Shown piece after piece: positions 53,914-61,542 of a stretch of 64,000 bases of DNA. Made by a program: the position numbers and the translations under genes. The DNA is from Lucifuga dentata. Its lineage: Eukaryota > Chordata > Actinopteri > Ophidiiformes > Bythitidae. Where the stretch lies: positions 162,248 through 226,247 of the forward strand of contig VXCM01000244.1 of the NCBI GenBank assembly GCA_014773175.1. The letters are read 5' to 3'. The notes beneath the pieces were generated by a model. The model saw only the letters and a list, made by a program, of their open reading frames with translations, was not told the origin of the DNA and did no database searches. The number at the start of each line of letters is the position of its first letter. The first letter of the stretch is position 1.

Positions 53914-55223
53914 GGATGTGCAGACAGATACATTCTCATCTCACATCAGTAACCCTTCGCCCTGTCTCATCACACTGCTGCTCCCATGTAGAGGAGTCTG
54001 TGCCTGCAGTCTACCTAACATCCAGACTCAGACACCAGACCTCTAATTCTATTCTCTATGTTTCCACTAAGAATAGAAACCAGTGCCTAAAAATATGATG
54101 CCTAGGCAGAGTATAGAACAGAATAGAATAGAATATAACAGAACAGAATAGAATAGTGTGGACTTGTCACAATATGTAGTAATATGCTAATATGGTAAAT
54201 ACAATAGACTAAAAATAGAGTAAAATCTATTGTGGATATATGAATACTTAAAGGACCATACTGGCCATTTTGCATGTTTGAGCCTAATATATTCAGTTTT
54301 CATATATTCAATTTTCCTACCTTCCAGACCACCACTGGTTTCAGTTCATTCTGGTACGCTATTAAAATATAATGGAAATTATATGTTACGTATAATGACA
54401 ATAAAGCTATTCTATTCTATTCTAAAATCAACTTGTTGATACTTGAAATGTTCATAGAACAGGTAATCCATCATCGCCAACAAGACATGTAATTCAGGTT
54501 TTTTTTTTTTTTTTTTTNTCCCAAAAGAAGACCTGTGTTTATGGAAAAATTTAAATGACCGTGACTTCATAAGGCTGCGTAACTGTTAGCATGAACATCG
54601 ATTTTTAAGGTGGATTATCACTTTTATTTTTAATTTTGAAATTAAGCTATTTTGCAAAATATCAGCAAAGCTGAAATATGGTTTTATCCTTTGGGAAATG
54701 AATGTCAGTAACGGAACGTAAGAAAATTGAATATATTAGGCTCAAAATGAACAAAATGAACGGTATGGTCCTTTAATGCATAGCCTGAATGCCTATTCAT
54801 CAAATTAGATTAGACTGGATAAATAGAATAGAATAGAATAGAATAGAATAGAATAGAATAGTGTGACAATATCAAAGCTTGTATTTTAAATAGAGTAAAA
54901 GTGTGGCAATATGAAAGCTATTTTGAATAGAATAGAATAGAATAGAATAGAATAGAATAGAATAGAATAGAATAGTGGTGACAATATAATATCAAAGCTT
55001 GTAGTAGAATAGAATAGAATAGAATAGAATAGAATAGAATAGAATAGATAGTCAGCATCACTGTGACAGCGAGAGGCTGCAGGACGCAGGCCGGCTGGCG
55101 GAGCAGTTTGACGGGCAGATCTTGACTGTCAGGACCGTAAATCATCAGGATCAGACTCACCTCGCCTCGCTCGATCCGCTCCACGATGTTGGCGAACTCA
55201 GTCATGTCTTCGGAGTCCGACAT
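27477..55223 (-). CDS. trim36: E3 ubiquitin ligase TRIM36, complete coding region in 13 exons
   Basis: Exons 55223-55161, 50599-50356, 43926-43598, 42777-42631, 40831-40736, 39396-39259, 38977-38862, 37610-37489, 32535-32418, 32222-32017, 29334-29151, 28630-28517 and 27846-27477 join with consistent phases into 2247 nt (748 aa plus stop; human is about 728). Domains: RING from residue 33 ([14 protein letters not shown], completed by PCPGC in exon 3), B-box 1 (about 146-190), B-box 2 (about 216-250), coiled coil (about 262-375), COS box, FN3 (about 457-527) and SPRY (about 530-740). Blocks such as [19 protein letters not shown] and [20 protein letters not shown] identify TRIM36 rather than MID1/2, TRIM9, TRIM46 or TRIM67. 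Known: a microtubule-associated class C-I RING E3 ligase, linked to the sperm acrosome reaction in mouse and to dorsal axis formation in frog eggs. Confidence 0.95.
28517..28630 (-). CDS. trim36: trim36 exon 12 (SPRY)
   Basis: Acceptor TGTTTTGCAG ends at 28631; donor CCCAAG|GTAAGT at 28517/28516; 114 nt. Encodes [20 protein letters not shown] and [14 protein letters not shown]. Confidence 0.96.
29151..29334 (-). CDS. trim36: trim36 exon 11 (SPRY start)
   Basis: Acceptor TTTCACATTCAG ends at 29335; donor GGAAG|GTAGGC at 29151/29150; 184 nt. Encodes [19 protein letters not shown] and [17 protein letters not shown], as in family SPRY domains. Confidence 0.96.
31210..31533 (-). mobile_element. 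tRNA-derived SINE
   Basis: Read on the minus strand it starts GGGCAGTAGTGGCCTAAAGG, with an A box (TGGCCTAAAGGTTAG) and a B box (GGTTGCCAGTTCAATCC) spaced as in a Pol III promoter. It ends in CTGGATAAATAAAGGTTT plus an A-rich tail at about 31209-31232. Lies in trim36 intron 10. Confidence 0.75.
31904..32032. repeat. Assembly-artefact duplication (64 bp) over the trim36 exon 10 donor
   Basis: 31904-31967 equals 31969-32032, N at 31968. It copies the exon 10 end and its donor. Confidence 0.9.
32017..32222 (-). CDS. trim36: trim36 exon 10 (FN3, second half)
   Basis: Acceptor TCACTCCAG ends at 32223; donor CCCCG|GTAAGT at 32017/32016; 206 nt. Encodes [20 protein letters not shown] and [20 protein letters not shown], ending HTPPFP. 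The last 16 nt of the exon, its donor and adjoining intron are repeated to the left of the N at 31968; that copy is an assembly artefact and should not be annotated as a second exon. Confidence 0.94.
32418..32535 (-). CDS. trim36: trim36 exon 9 (FN3, first half)
   Basis: Acceptor CTTCTCCAG ends at 32536; donor CGCAG|GTGGGG at 32418/32417; 118 nt. Encodes [20 protein letters not shown], then [19 protein letters not shown], a typical fibronectin III strand pattern. Confidence 0.95.
33347..33380. repeat. Perfect 34-bp palindrome
   Basis: The left arm ATAAATTGCTTTCGTCT is followed with no spacer by its exact reverse complement, centred on TCTAGA. It could extrude as a perfect hairpin. Confidence 0.95.
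33676..33706. repeat. 31-nt poly-A run
   Basis: Uninterrupted A31 in trim36 intron 8. No retroposon body was recognised beside it. Confidence 0.95.
37489..37610 (-). CDS. trim36: trim36 exon 8 (COS box region)
   Basis: Acceptor CACTTTTAG ends at 37611; donor TGGAG|GTAC at 37489/37488; 122 nt. Encodes [17 protein letters not shown] and ends KEICFNG. The COS box is the microtubule-targeting segment of class C-I TRIMs. Confidence 0.95.
38862..38977 (-). CDS. trim36: trim36 exon 7 (end of coiled coil)
   Basis: Acceptor ATTCCCCAG ends at 38978; donor GTCAG|GTAAG at 38862/38861; 116 nt. Encodes [20 protein letters not shown] then [18 protein letters not shown], nearly identical to the human protein. 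Confidence 0.97.
39259..39396 (-). CDS. trim36: trim36 exon 6 (coiled coil)
   Basis: Acceptor CCTGACAG ends at 39397; donor CAG|GTACAG at 39259/39258; 138 nt, phase 0 at both ends. Encodes [18 protein letters not shown] and a helical charged stretch ending RRLDQLKAQ. Confidence 0.95.
40736..40831 (-). CDS. trim36: trim36 exon 5 (coiled coil)
   Basis: Acceptor TCTCTCACCAG ends at 40832; donor GAG|GTAAGA at 40736/40735; 96 nt (32 codons), phase 0 at both ends. Encodes [20 protein letters not shown] and [12 protein letters not shown], a heptad-like start of the coiled coil. Confidence 0.95.
42631..42777 (-). CDS. trim36: trim36 exon 4 (B-box 2)
   Basis: Acceptor ATATCCTAG ends at 42778; donor AAG|GTGCC at 42631/42630; 147 nt, phase 0 at both ends. 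Encodes [19 protein letters not shown] followed by [19 protein letters not shown], the Cys/His pattern of B-box 2. Confidence 0.97.
43598..43926 (-). CDS. trim36: trim36 exon 3 (end of RING, B-box 1), GC donor
   Basis: Encodes [20 protein letters not shown], supplying the last RING cysteines, then B-box 1 with [24 protein letters not shown] and PTTNFRPK. The 3' splice site is ambiguous: AG at 43928-43927 (used here; length matches human) or AG at 43946-43945, which has the better pyrimidine tract and adds six in-frame residues (GSISSP). The donor is AAG|GCAAGT (43598/43597), a GC donor. Confidence 0.93.
44365..44398. repeat. Poly-G tract with N
   Basis: 15 G, one N, then 18 G. Exceptionally long for G and sitting on a contig join. 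Confidence 0.9.
47576..47641 (-). CDS. Candidate cassette exon in trim36 intron 2
   Basis: Acceptor CATTGTTTGCAG ends at 47642. Two downstream donors, CGAG|GTAGAC (47612/47611, 30 nt) and AGTA|GTGAGT (47576/47575, 66 nt), both give exons divisible by three that enter in phase 1, matching the exon 2/exon 3 junction. The residues are basic and Ser-rich ([20 protein letters not shown]). Without either donor the frame stops at about 47502. Not known from family members I recall, so it could be chance. Confidence 0.25.
50356..50599 (-). CDS. trim36: trim36 exon 2 (RING finger)
   Basis: Acceptor CTCCTCAG ends at 50600; donor ACAG|GTGGGT at 50356/50355; 244 nt, leaving in phase 1. Encodes [19 protein letters not shown], then [15 protein letters not shown]: zinc ligands C33, C36, C48, H50, C53 and C56 of the RING. 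A linker with [20 protein letters not shown] follows. Confidence 0.97.
50915..50965 (+). mobile_element. Short L2-like 3' tail
   Basis: GATATTGTGCTACACAAATA followed by AACTTAATTTGACTTGA resembles the terminal GTGCTATACAAATAAA of L2-type LINEs. Only the tail is left. Confidence 0.4.
51763..51788 (-). CDS. trim36: Candidate alternative first coding exon of trim36
   Basis: In intron 1, ATG at 51786-51784 is followed by seven more codons (MRRSSLNA) and a near-perfect donor GCG|GTAAGTGGG (51763/51762), exactly phase 0 as exon 2 (VPIKNIERE...) requires. TTTTTTGTCTGCAG sits immediately upstream, so this may be a spliced exon rather than the transcription start. The DNA at 51800-51950 is CpG-rich for an intron. 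The product would lack the usual 21-residue N terminus but keep the whole RING. Confidence 0.45.
51789..51960 (-). promoter_or_regulatory. Possible internal trim36 promoter (CpG-rich)
   Basis: About 51825-51915 carries a cluster of CpGs (GAGGCGTTTTATCCGCC, GCCGAGCGACGACTGAG) rare elsewhere in the introns. It lies directly upstream of the short ATG-containing exon at 51788-51763 and is bordered by a (GT)n(GA)n tract at 51959-52022. The promoter role is inferred. Confidence 0.4.
51959..52022. repeat. Compound (GT)n(GA)n tract
   Basis: A GT run to about 51990 passes into a GA run to 52022, directly upstream (minus sense) of the possible internal trim36 promoter. Confidence 0.95.
52302..52361. 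repeat. (GATA)n microsatellite
   Basis: 15 uninterrupted GATA units. Confidence 0.97.
52429..52744. mobile_element. hAT-like remnant
   Basis: Left end TAGTGGTTCTCAGAC and right end ...TTAACCACTG form short imperfect inverted repeats of the common hAT type. The flanking 8-mers CTCTAAAT and CTCCACAT match at 6 of 8 positions. The interior includes CCCCCTGGTGGTACGCC, often seen near such ends. Confidence 0.45.
53536..53582. repeat. A11/T9 block and short (CA)n
   Basis: A run of A followed by a run of T (a small self-complementary block), then (CA)n at 53561-53582. Confidence 0.85.
53858..53911. repeat. (CA)n microsatellite
   Basis: About 27 CA units in trim36 intron 1. Confidence 0.97.
54105..54155. 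repeat. Imperfect AATAG/AACAG pentanucleotide repeat
   Basis: GAACAGAATAGAATAGAATA-type units with scattered substitutions. Confidence 0.8.
54248..54776. mobile_element. TTAA-bounded inverted-repeat MITE, copy B, with nested retroposon tail
   Basis: TTAA at 54248-54251 and 54773-54776. Left end TTAAAGGACCATACTGGCCA followed by TTTTGCATGTTTGAGCCTAA; the complement of the right end is TTAAAGGACCATACCGTTCA followed by a similar GAGCCTAATATATTCA. The interior motif AAATATGGTTTTATCCTTTG is shared with copy A. A retroposon-like 3' end (ATGACAATAAAGCTATTC) with a (TATTC)n tail sits inside at about 54390-54424, and an N in poly-T lies at 54518. Confidence 0.65.
54823..55050. repeat. Cluster of three (AATAG)n arrays
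   Basis: Pentamer arrays at 54823-54861, 54925-54975 and 55004-55050, separated by near-identical spacers containing ACAATAT and AAAGCTTGTA. The whole unit (array plus spacer) therefore also looks duplicated. The last array ends 110 bp from the trim36 exon 1 donor. Confidence 0.9.
55161..55223 (-). CDS. trim36: trim36 exon 1 (start codon)
   Basis: ATG at 55223-55221; encodes [20 protein letters not shown] plus E, 21 codons, then donor GAG|GTGAGT (55161/55160), phase 0. Matches the family N terminus (MSES-EMSEF...). Pentanucleotide repeats begin about 110 bp past the donor. Confidence 0.93.
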
Positions 55224-55438
55224 GGCTACAGATGGTGTTAGAGCACCGGCAGAGGATGATATGATGGATATGTAGAGAGCGAACCAGTCAGAAACATAAA
55301 AATATAGCTATATTTAAAAAAAAAAATAGTAAAAAAACAGCCAGCCAGTGAAAAACAGCGGCGGCTTAGATTTACAGGGGAGGAGAGATAATATCCAGGG
55401 AAAAGAGTCGCTCCTCCGTCCTCATCCTCCAATCATCT

Positions 55439-55442
<4 letters not shown>

Positions 55443-55499
<57 letters not shown>
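55443..55499. repeat. (CT)n tract near the trim36 promoter
   Basis: CT repeat with one GT interruption near its right end. Confidence 0.95.
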
Positions 55500-55500
<1 letters not shown>

Positions 55501-55590
55501 ACAACGCTACAATTCATGCGCCGGCCGTACTAAGCCAATTTGATTTTATTTGGAGTCATCTTGGGAAGAAAACCCCGCCCTCCTACTGTA

Positions 55591-55591
<1 letters not shown>

Positions 55592-55642
<51 letters not shown>
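55592..55642. repeat. Second (CT)n tract near the trim36 promoter
   Basis: About 25 CT units. Confidence 0.95.
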
Positions 55643-55646
<4 letters not shown>

Positions 55647-55787
55647 GGCGACGTCTCCTCTCACAAAGCTCTTTGTATCCTCCTGCTCTGTCATTTATCA
55701 AACCGAAATGAATGACTTCCCTTTTCCATTAGTCATTACAATTTACAAACAATGATAATAATGTCAAGAGAAAAGGTGCCGGATACA

Positions 55788-55791
<4 letters not shown>

Positions 55792-55828
<37 letters not shown>

Positions 55829-55848
55829 CGTGTGTGTGTGTGTGTGTG
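55792..55848. repeat. (GT)n microsatellite with GC interruptions
   Basis: GT run broken by two GC units near 55823-55830. Confidence 0.92.
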
Positions 55849-55849
55849 G

Positions 55850-58800
55850 TGAGGGTCCTCACGTGAGTCTTAAATCTGCGTATTTAACGCGTGGTTGACA
55901 AGGCACTCATGTGTGCCTGCATATGCGCTTTATTTAGACCGATTTCTGCCCATCGCGACCCACATAACCATAATTCATACTGCTTTGTTTTCTGCTGTTG
56001 ATGTGAGTGCAAGAGAAAACGCCTTATGAATCTGTCAGATTTAACTGCAGAGCTGGTCGGAGATGGAATTTGACACACTGAGACCGGATTAAGTTTGTGC
56101 ATAAATTCAGCCAATGCCACTTGTTCCGCGTCACCAGATGGCGTGGCGTCACAGGCATATTCTACCTCATTGAGTATGTGGACAGAGCGGCAGAAACTAA
56201 CCCTTCTACTAAATGACCATATGTTCAAAAATCTATTAGCATCCACGTGATCACTGTTAATCCTATGAAATCATAGCTATTGATAAAAGCTTACTTAAAA
56301 AAAAAATAAACAAAAACCTCATGTATCATGATTTATAGCCTATAAGTGGACAAAGTGCACGTTCTGATCTTTAATAAATTCTATACAATGAGTAGAAACA
56401 GTTATTGAATTTGGAATTTGATTTGTAAAAAAAATCTGCTCTTGTACAACATTTTCTGTATGTCACACAAATTTTCTTCTTTTTTTTTTAGAGAGAGATT
56501 ATATATGTTTTTATTGGAGAGATTATGTTTTTATTGCTGTTTGACATACATATAAAAACTGCCAAATGTAGAGGCTAAAAAATGCCATTTCACCTGTAAA
56601 TTTGAAATTTTCACATGAATTTAATTTGTGCTGGGGAAACATAATGCTGTACTTCATTGATAGAAACACCATGGAAAATCTCCTTCTCAAGTCATTTTTG
56701 TCATTTATTGAGTCCTGAAAGTTTTATTTTCTGAAAATAAGATCTGCCTGTGATAATGTACTTCAGGAATGAGTGTCACTATTTGAAACACAATAGAATA
56801 AAACAGACCGCTGCGTTAGAATCAAGAAAACAACTATCGACTTCTTTTTTTTAGTGACTAAATTAAGCACCTGCAGTGGTAATATCCATCCTTTCATTAC
56901 TACCATAAGCTACTGGGACACATGATTCCAGTGCTCACGTGTAAATATATGTGGGAAACAGCCATTAGACTAGGCCGCACTGTCCTCTAGTTGAGTGACT
57001 AATCAATAGAACACATTGATTCCTTTGTTTTACTTGGTAGAATTGATTCAACTTAAATAGCTACAGGATACTGTTGTATAAGCCTGAGTTCACCCAAAGG
57101 CCTGTGGAGCGTTGTAGATGATTCATTCCTATCACATGAGATATTACTGATGTAATGAGACAAACATGCTGCATCTGTATTTCTTTGAGCAGTTCATTCA
57201 CAGCATTTGGGAAAATTATGGCTGAGGGTTGTTTTTCATTAAATTTTTCACTTTTGTAATAGTTATTTCTCATCATGTGACAGGTATCTTGTCTATAATT
57301 CAAAGCTATTACTGCCTGTCCTGACAAGGACACTCAAACTCAAGTTAATAAAAAAATAAAAAACATGAGAAACTGATGATGAAAAATGAGTGGATTGTGT
57401 GCATGTGGAAAGTCTGTGCAACTTGGATGGAGTGTCCATTATGCACAAATGTTATCAGGGAACAGAATTGGGTCCTATCCAGTTAGTAACACTTAAAGTT
57501 ATTGAAGCAGCACTCCAATCACAGCATGTCTTCTGATGCCAAGAAAATCAATCCAGATACACTTACTGCTGCGTTTCCCAAATTTTCCTACTTCATTCAT
57601 CATGGGTGTTCTATCCATTACGTATTTGTCCTATGGCTAAATTATTTTGCATTTGGTCAATAATTTAATTAAAATAGTAAAATGCTTCTGCTGTAATTTT
57701 GTAAAGATGTTTTTAGTTAATGCCCTGATTGAATACCAAACCAGATTTAACTATTTGTATTTTTAACGCCACATTTACAGTCAGCTTCTCCTGTTCCTGG
57801 GAGCTAAAGGCTCACATGTCTCATAATGAAGTCTGGAGCCACACAGGTGTAGCTTCTCAATGGAACAAGGGACTAGAACCACACCCAAAGCACAGCTGCA
57901 GCTCACTGTCAAGGAAACCTTTCTTTACAATTTTCAGCAGGGTTGGGCCGTGTTCACACAGAAAAAACATATATTTCAAACGTACGTTTCTCTGTTTCCA
58001 TTGCTTGCAAAACATGAAAATGAAAAATATTTATTACCCTCTCAATGCAGCTTTGACAACAAAGTCGCAGTAGGCCACATTTCTGCATCATATATAGCCT
58101 TATCAGCATCCAGTGATTGGGCTGTGCTCTGTAACTTCCCGTGAGACTGTGCTTGGATGTGTGCCCGTTACTCGACGAAGCTCTCCCAAAGCTATTAATT
58201 ATATCTTAAATCACTGACCTAGCATATGAGATTTTAAAAATATATCCATAAGCAGGTCCATCCACTTTGGAGAAAAAAGCCAAAAGGGTAAAAAGACAAT
58301 ATTTTCTTGATGTCCAGGTCTATAAAACAAAACAAATGCAGCAAAATTGAGTGACAGTGTGAAAGCACATTATGCTTGGTATTCTATAGAAACTTAAGAT
58401 TGTGGGTGGTATGAAATAACCATATAAAAACCAAAATATTTTCTTTGTGTCAAGTATATCTTAGATTTAAGGAAAATGTTGCATCTGGTTACATAAATGA
58501 TAAAGAGATCTCTTGGTTCTTGTGGCATCACATTTCTGAGTGGCTTTGGTGCCTTTGCCAGCATTCTTTTCTTCTGATCTTACTCAGAGCTTAAGACCAC
58601 TTGTGTTAAAGAGTAATTTATTTAATAGCTAAAACATTAAATATACTCATGAATAATTGAATAATGAATGTCTTTACAGGAGCTACAAACCAAGACCAAG
58701 TGGCCAATATCAGGCCAAACATTGATCCTACTACAAAGTGTTTGTGTGATCCTTGTGTAGCACAGAACTGCATCTCTCTGCTTTACCCACACCTAACTGC

Positions 58801-60229
58801 TCTCTCCTGGGAACCACTTATTATCAGTAGTGAAGATCTTTATTATTCTAGGTTACTGTGATTATATGTAAATAGTCTGAACAGGCTGGCACACTCCCTT
58901 TTCTGTAGTGTCAATACTGTCAATGCATGTTTGCATGTGGCACTTTGAGGACATTCTGGGATCTTATTTGTCTCTAAATAATTTAAAACAGTTTTGCCCA
59001 GCTATGGCAGGACTGCAGGATGGTGTTGTCAGTCGGCCAGTCAGTCATCAAAGCCATCTAATACTCTGTTCCTCTGCAGTTGTCTTGAAAACTGTGAGAC
59101 AGACTGCCATGGACTCCAGTATGGATAATTATGGTCACCAGAACTGCAAATGGCTGTATTTTTTTCTATTAATTTTGTAATGGATTTTCATGGTTCCCCA
59201 AGGATGAACCACAATACTTTGGCAGCCCTCTTAATCCTGCAGTACTACAATCAAGATAAATTTCCCAAAACTCCAATGAGCAGATAGTTATGAAGTTACT
59301 GAGCACATTTGTTTTTCCACAGAGGACAATCCCTTTCCATTTTGGACGCTCCATCAGCCAAAAATATCAACTGTGCACACAATATATCACAATCTAGGAG
59401 ATGAACTCTTGATTTTAAAAATGGCCACAGCCTTTACTCTAGCAACAATCTTAGGACAAATGTTACATTTTTAGACCTGCTATGATAAGGCTGTAAGAAT
59501 AGCAAAATCAGTTAAAACCTGTTTTTGCAGTAATTGACAAGGTTCGCCTAAGATATTTGCTTGTTTTTTTGCTTTTAATTCTCTCTATACAAATTATAGA
59601 AACATAGTAAGGCCACACAATGAAAGGATACAGTTGTTCCATTAGATTTAAAAGCTTCAATCACAAAATTTATTAATGTAAATGACAATACAAGTACAAG
59701 AAATCCAATTTTCAAAAAAATGAACATGAAATATTTGGTTTTACATAAATGCTGTTCAAAATGTCTAATAAAACTATTTAAAGTGCACAGGTATGTTTGC
59801 AAAACATTCCTGTTCACACCTGTAACAAAATTGAACTTAACAGCTAAAATTAAAGAGGTTTTATAAGCCATTTTCTGTACAATGTCCCTTAGCGTTCTTA
59901 GGTGTGCCAAACCTCTCCAAATCTCTCCAAATTGGCTAAAATGTGCATTGTAATATTTGATCAAATAATGAACCTATTTAAACACATGACTTACTGGAGG
60001 CAATTACAAGCATTTTGGGAAGAACTCACACCAAAAAATGAAGAAAAATATGTAATGTAAAAAAAATAAAGGGCTTGCTTCACACGTACCCAAAAACCTA
60101 TCCAAAAGGGAACCACACCTCTCCAAATAACAAAACACACAATAGAAATGTTCACCTTGGAGAATTTAACAAATATTTACAATTATTTACAATTTTTACA
60201 ATCATTTACATTACATTTACATTTTCTGT
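55850..60229. other. Intergenic region, no gene recognised
   Basis: AT-rich sequence between trim36 and the piggyBac-like gene. Open frames at 55884-56246 and 59575-59964 (minus) have no recognisable motif. No RNA gene was found. Confidence 0.5.
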
Positions 60230-60752
60230 TTAGCCGTAGCAGCTTTGCAGCCAAACAGCAGCTGTGCTGCCCCGAGCGGCAGCTCTGCGGCCACGAGTGG
60301 CAGCAGCCTTTGGGGCCATGGGCTGGCCAGAGGCTCCAGGAGGTTGAGTGCTCAGGGGATGGGCAGAGACTCCAGGAGGTTGAGTGTCTGGGGGAGGGGG
60401 TGCAGGAGACAAACACTCAGGAGCTTCCTCATGTCTGAAATGAAATGGAACAAAGAAAATAATCAATGTGAAAATCTGAAAAAGTTATCAGAAATTCAGT
60501 TTCAATAATGGAATTTCTTTGCCTGTCAAACCCTCTAAAAAAAACCAAAACATAAAAGTAAAATTAAACTACTATTAAAATTATAAAATTAATGTCAGGT
60601 CAAAATAAACATTTTTACATACTGAGTTTCCCATCCCTGCCTATTTGTATTGCTGCATATAAATATTTATACATGTTGTACTTCTACATAGACATATACA
60701 CTATATGTTATTACTATGACTGTACTATTACTATTAATATAGTAATAATAAT

Positions 60753-60783
<31 letters not shown>

Positions 60784-61189
60784 TACTACAATATGCATGT
60801 TATTATTGTTACTATACTAATAATACTATATATTGCTACAATATACATGTTATGACTATTACTGTACTAAGAAAACNTACTATACTAATAATACTATATA
60901 TTGCTACAATATACATGTTATGACTATTACTGTACTAAGAAAACGACATACATTTGTTTGATCTTGCAAAACACCACATTACAACTTCTTACTTATTTTA
61001 GGGTGATAAAATATAAAAATTAAATCAGAAAAAAGCAACTCACTTGTGAAGGAGCGGATCTTTTCCCTCAGCAAAAGCATCCTCCTCTTCTGAATCAATA
61101 CTTTCAGAGTCAGGGTCACTTTGATTGCCTTCATCTCTCGGAAAAATCATTTCCAAAGCCTCCTCCACAGTGAAAAACTTTTTAGTCAT
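60230..61189 (-). CDS. Small two-exon gene resembling the N terminus of piggyBac-derived proteins
   Basis: Exon 1 (61189-61044) encodes MTKKFFTVEEALEMIFPRDE and an acidic Ser/Asp/Glu stretch (SDPDSESIDSEEEDAF), ending at donor CACAA|GTGAGT. Exon 2 (60434-60230) has acceptor TTTCATTTCAG, restores the frame (phase 2) and encodes a Pro-rich segment with two STQPPG-type repeats, then RGRRAAARG, stopping after LQSCYG: 116 aa. An FT-EEAL-x-I start plus acidic patch is, from memory, how many fish piggyBac-derived proteins begin. The transposase core that should follow is absent. This may be a truncated transposon gene, a nonautonomous remnant or a domesticated fragment. Its intron carries an assembly duplication at 60810-60944. 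Confidence 0.5.
60756..60782. repeat. (GT)n(AT)n tract
   Basis: Short GT run followed by about 12 TA units, within AT-rich sequence. Confidence 0.85.
60810..60944. repeat. Assembly-artefact duplication (67 bp)
   Basis: 60810-60876 equals 60878-60944, N at 60877, in the intron of the piggyBac-like gene. Confidence 0.9.
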
Positions 61190-61484
61190 GCTAAAAAGGT
61201 TTATAAATTGTTGTTTGGATTAAAAATCGATGGTAAATCACCAAAATCCGGCGTTTAGTCCGTGCGTAACAGCTGAGCTGCGTCTCAAAGCCAATCTTGA
61301 TTGGGGCATGTCATATATCGTTGTGAAGCTTAGAGTCTCTTCTATTGGATGGAAGACATGTCAATCACATCAGTTAAGGCGGGACAAAGCTAAATCCGTG
61401 CGTAATGATTGGCTATTTTTACGCACGAGCTTACCATAGCGGAGCTACATGCCAGTGTAATGGGATTTTCTCTGAAACGGAATA
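61190..61484. promoter_or_regulatory. Possible bidirectional promoter with multiple CCAAT boxes
   Basis: 295 bp between two divergent start codons (61189 minus, 61485 plus). Contains CCAAT at 61291 and its complement ATTGG near 61300, 61345 and 61408, and the 9-mer CGTGCGTAA at 61260-61268 and 61397-61405 with an inverted copy (TTACGCACG) at 61419-61427. No TATA box in either direction. The function is inferred. Confidence 0.45.
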
Positions 61485-61542
61485 ATGGAGACAAATACAA
61501 TATTAGATTCTATTTTAGAACAATCTCAGCTTCAAAATGACG
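61485..61542 (+). CDS. Candidate first coding exon of an unrecognised plus-strand gene
   Basis: ATG at 61485, then METNTILDSILEQSQLQND (19 codons) and donor GACG|GTAAGA (61542/61543), phase 1. The helical composition and strong donor beside a divergent promoter-like segment suggest a true first exon. I do not recognise the protein. Confidence 0.35.

Larger units (their letters stand above)
50600..55160 (-). other. trim36 intron 1
   Basis: A 4.6-kb repeat-rich intron containing an L2-like tail (about 50915-50965), the candidate alternative first exon (51763-51788), GT/GA, GATA and CA tracts, a hAT-like remnant (52429-52744), a TTAA-bounded MITE (54248-54776) and AATAG pentanucleotide arrays next to exon 1. 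Confidence 0.7.
55224..55660 (-). promoter_or_regulatory. Main trim36 promoter/5' UTR region with two long CT/GA tracts
   Basis: Upstream of the exon 1 ATG lie two long dinucleotide tracts, (CT)n at about 55443-55499 and 55592-55642 on the plus strand (GA on the sense strand), separated by moderately CpG-rich sequence (GCGCCGGCCG, CCCCGCCC). Such GA tracts are common in vertebrate promoters. The transcription start is not determinable. Confidence 0.5.

Noticed and set aside
55884..56246. 120-codon minus-strand frame upstream of trim36
   Set aside because: No recognisable motif, splice signals or repeats; plausible by chance.
59575..59964. 129-codon minus-strand frame downstream of the piggyBac-like gene
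   Set aside because: AT-rich, no transposase motif, no acceptor in phase seen; not supported as the missing piggyBac core.
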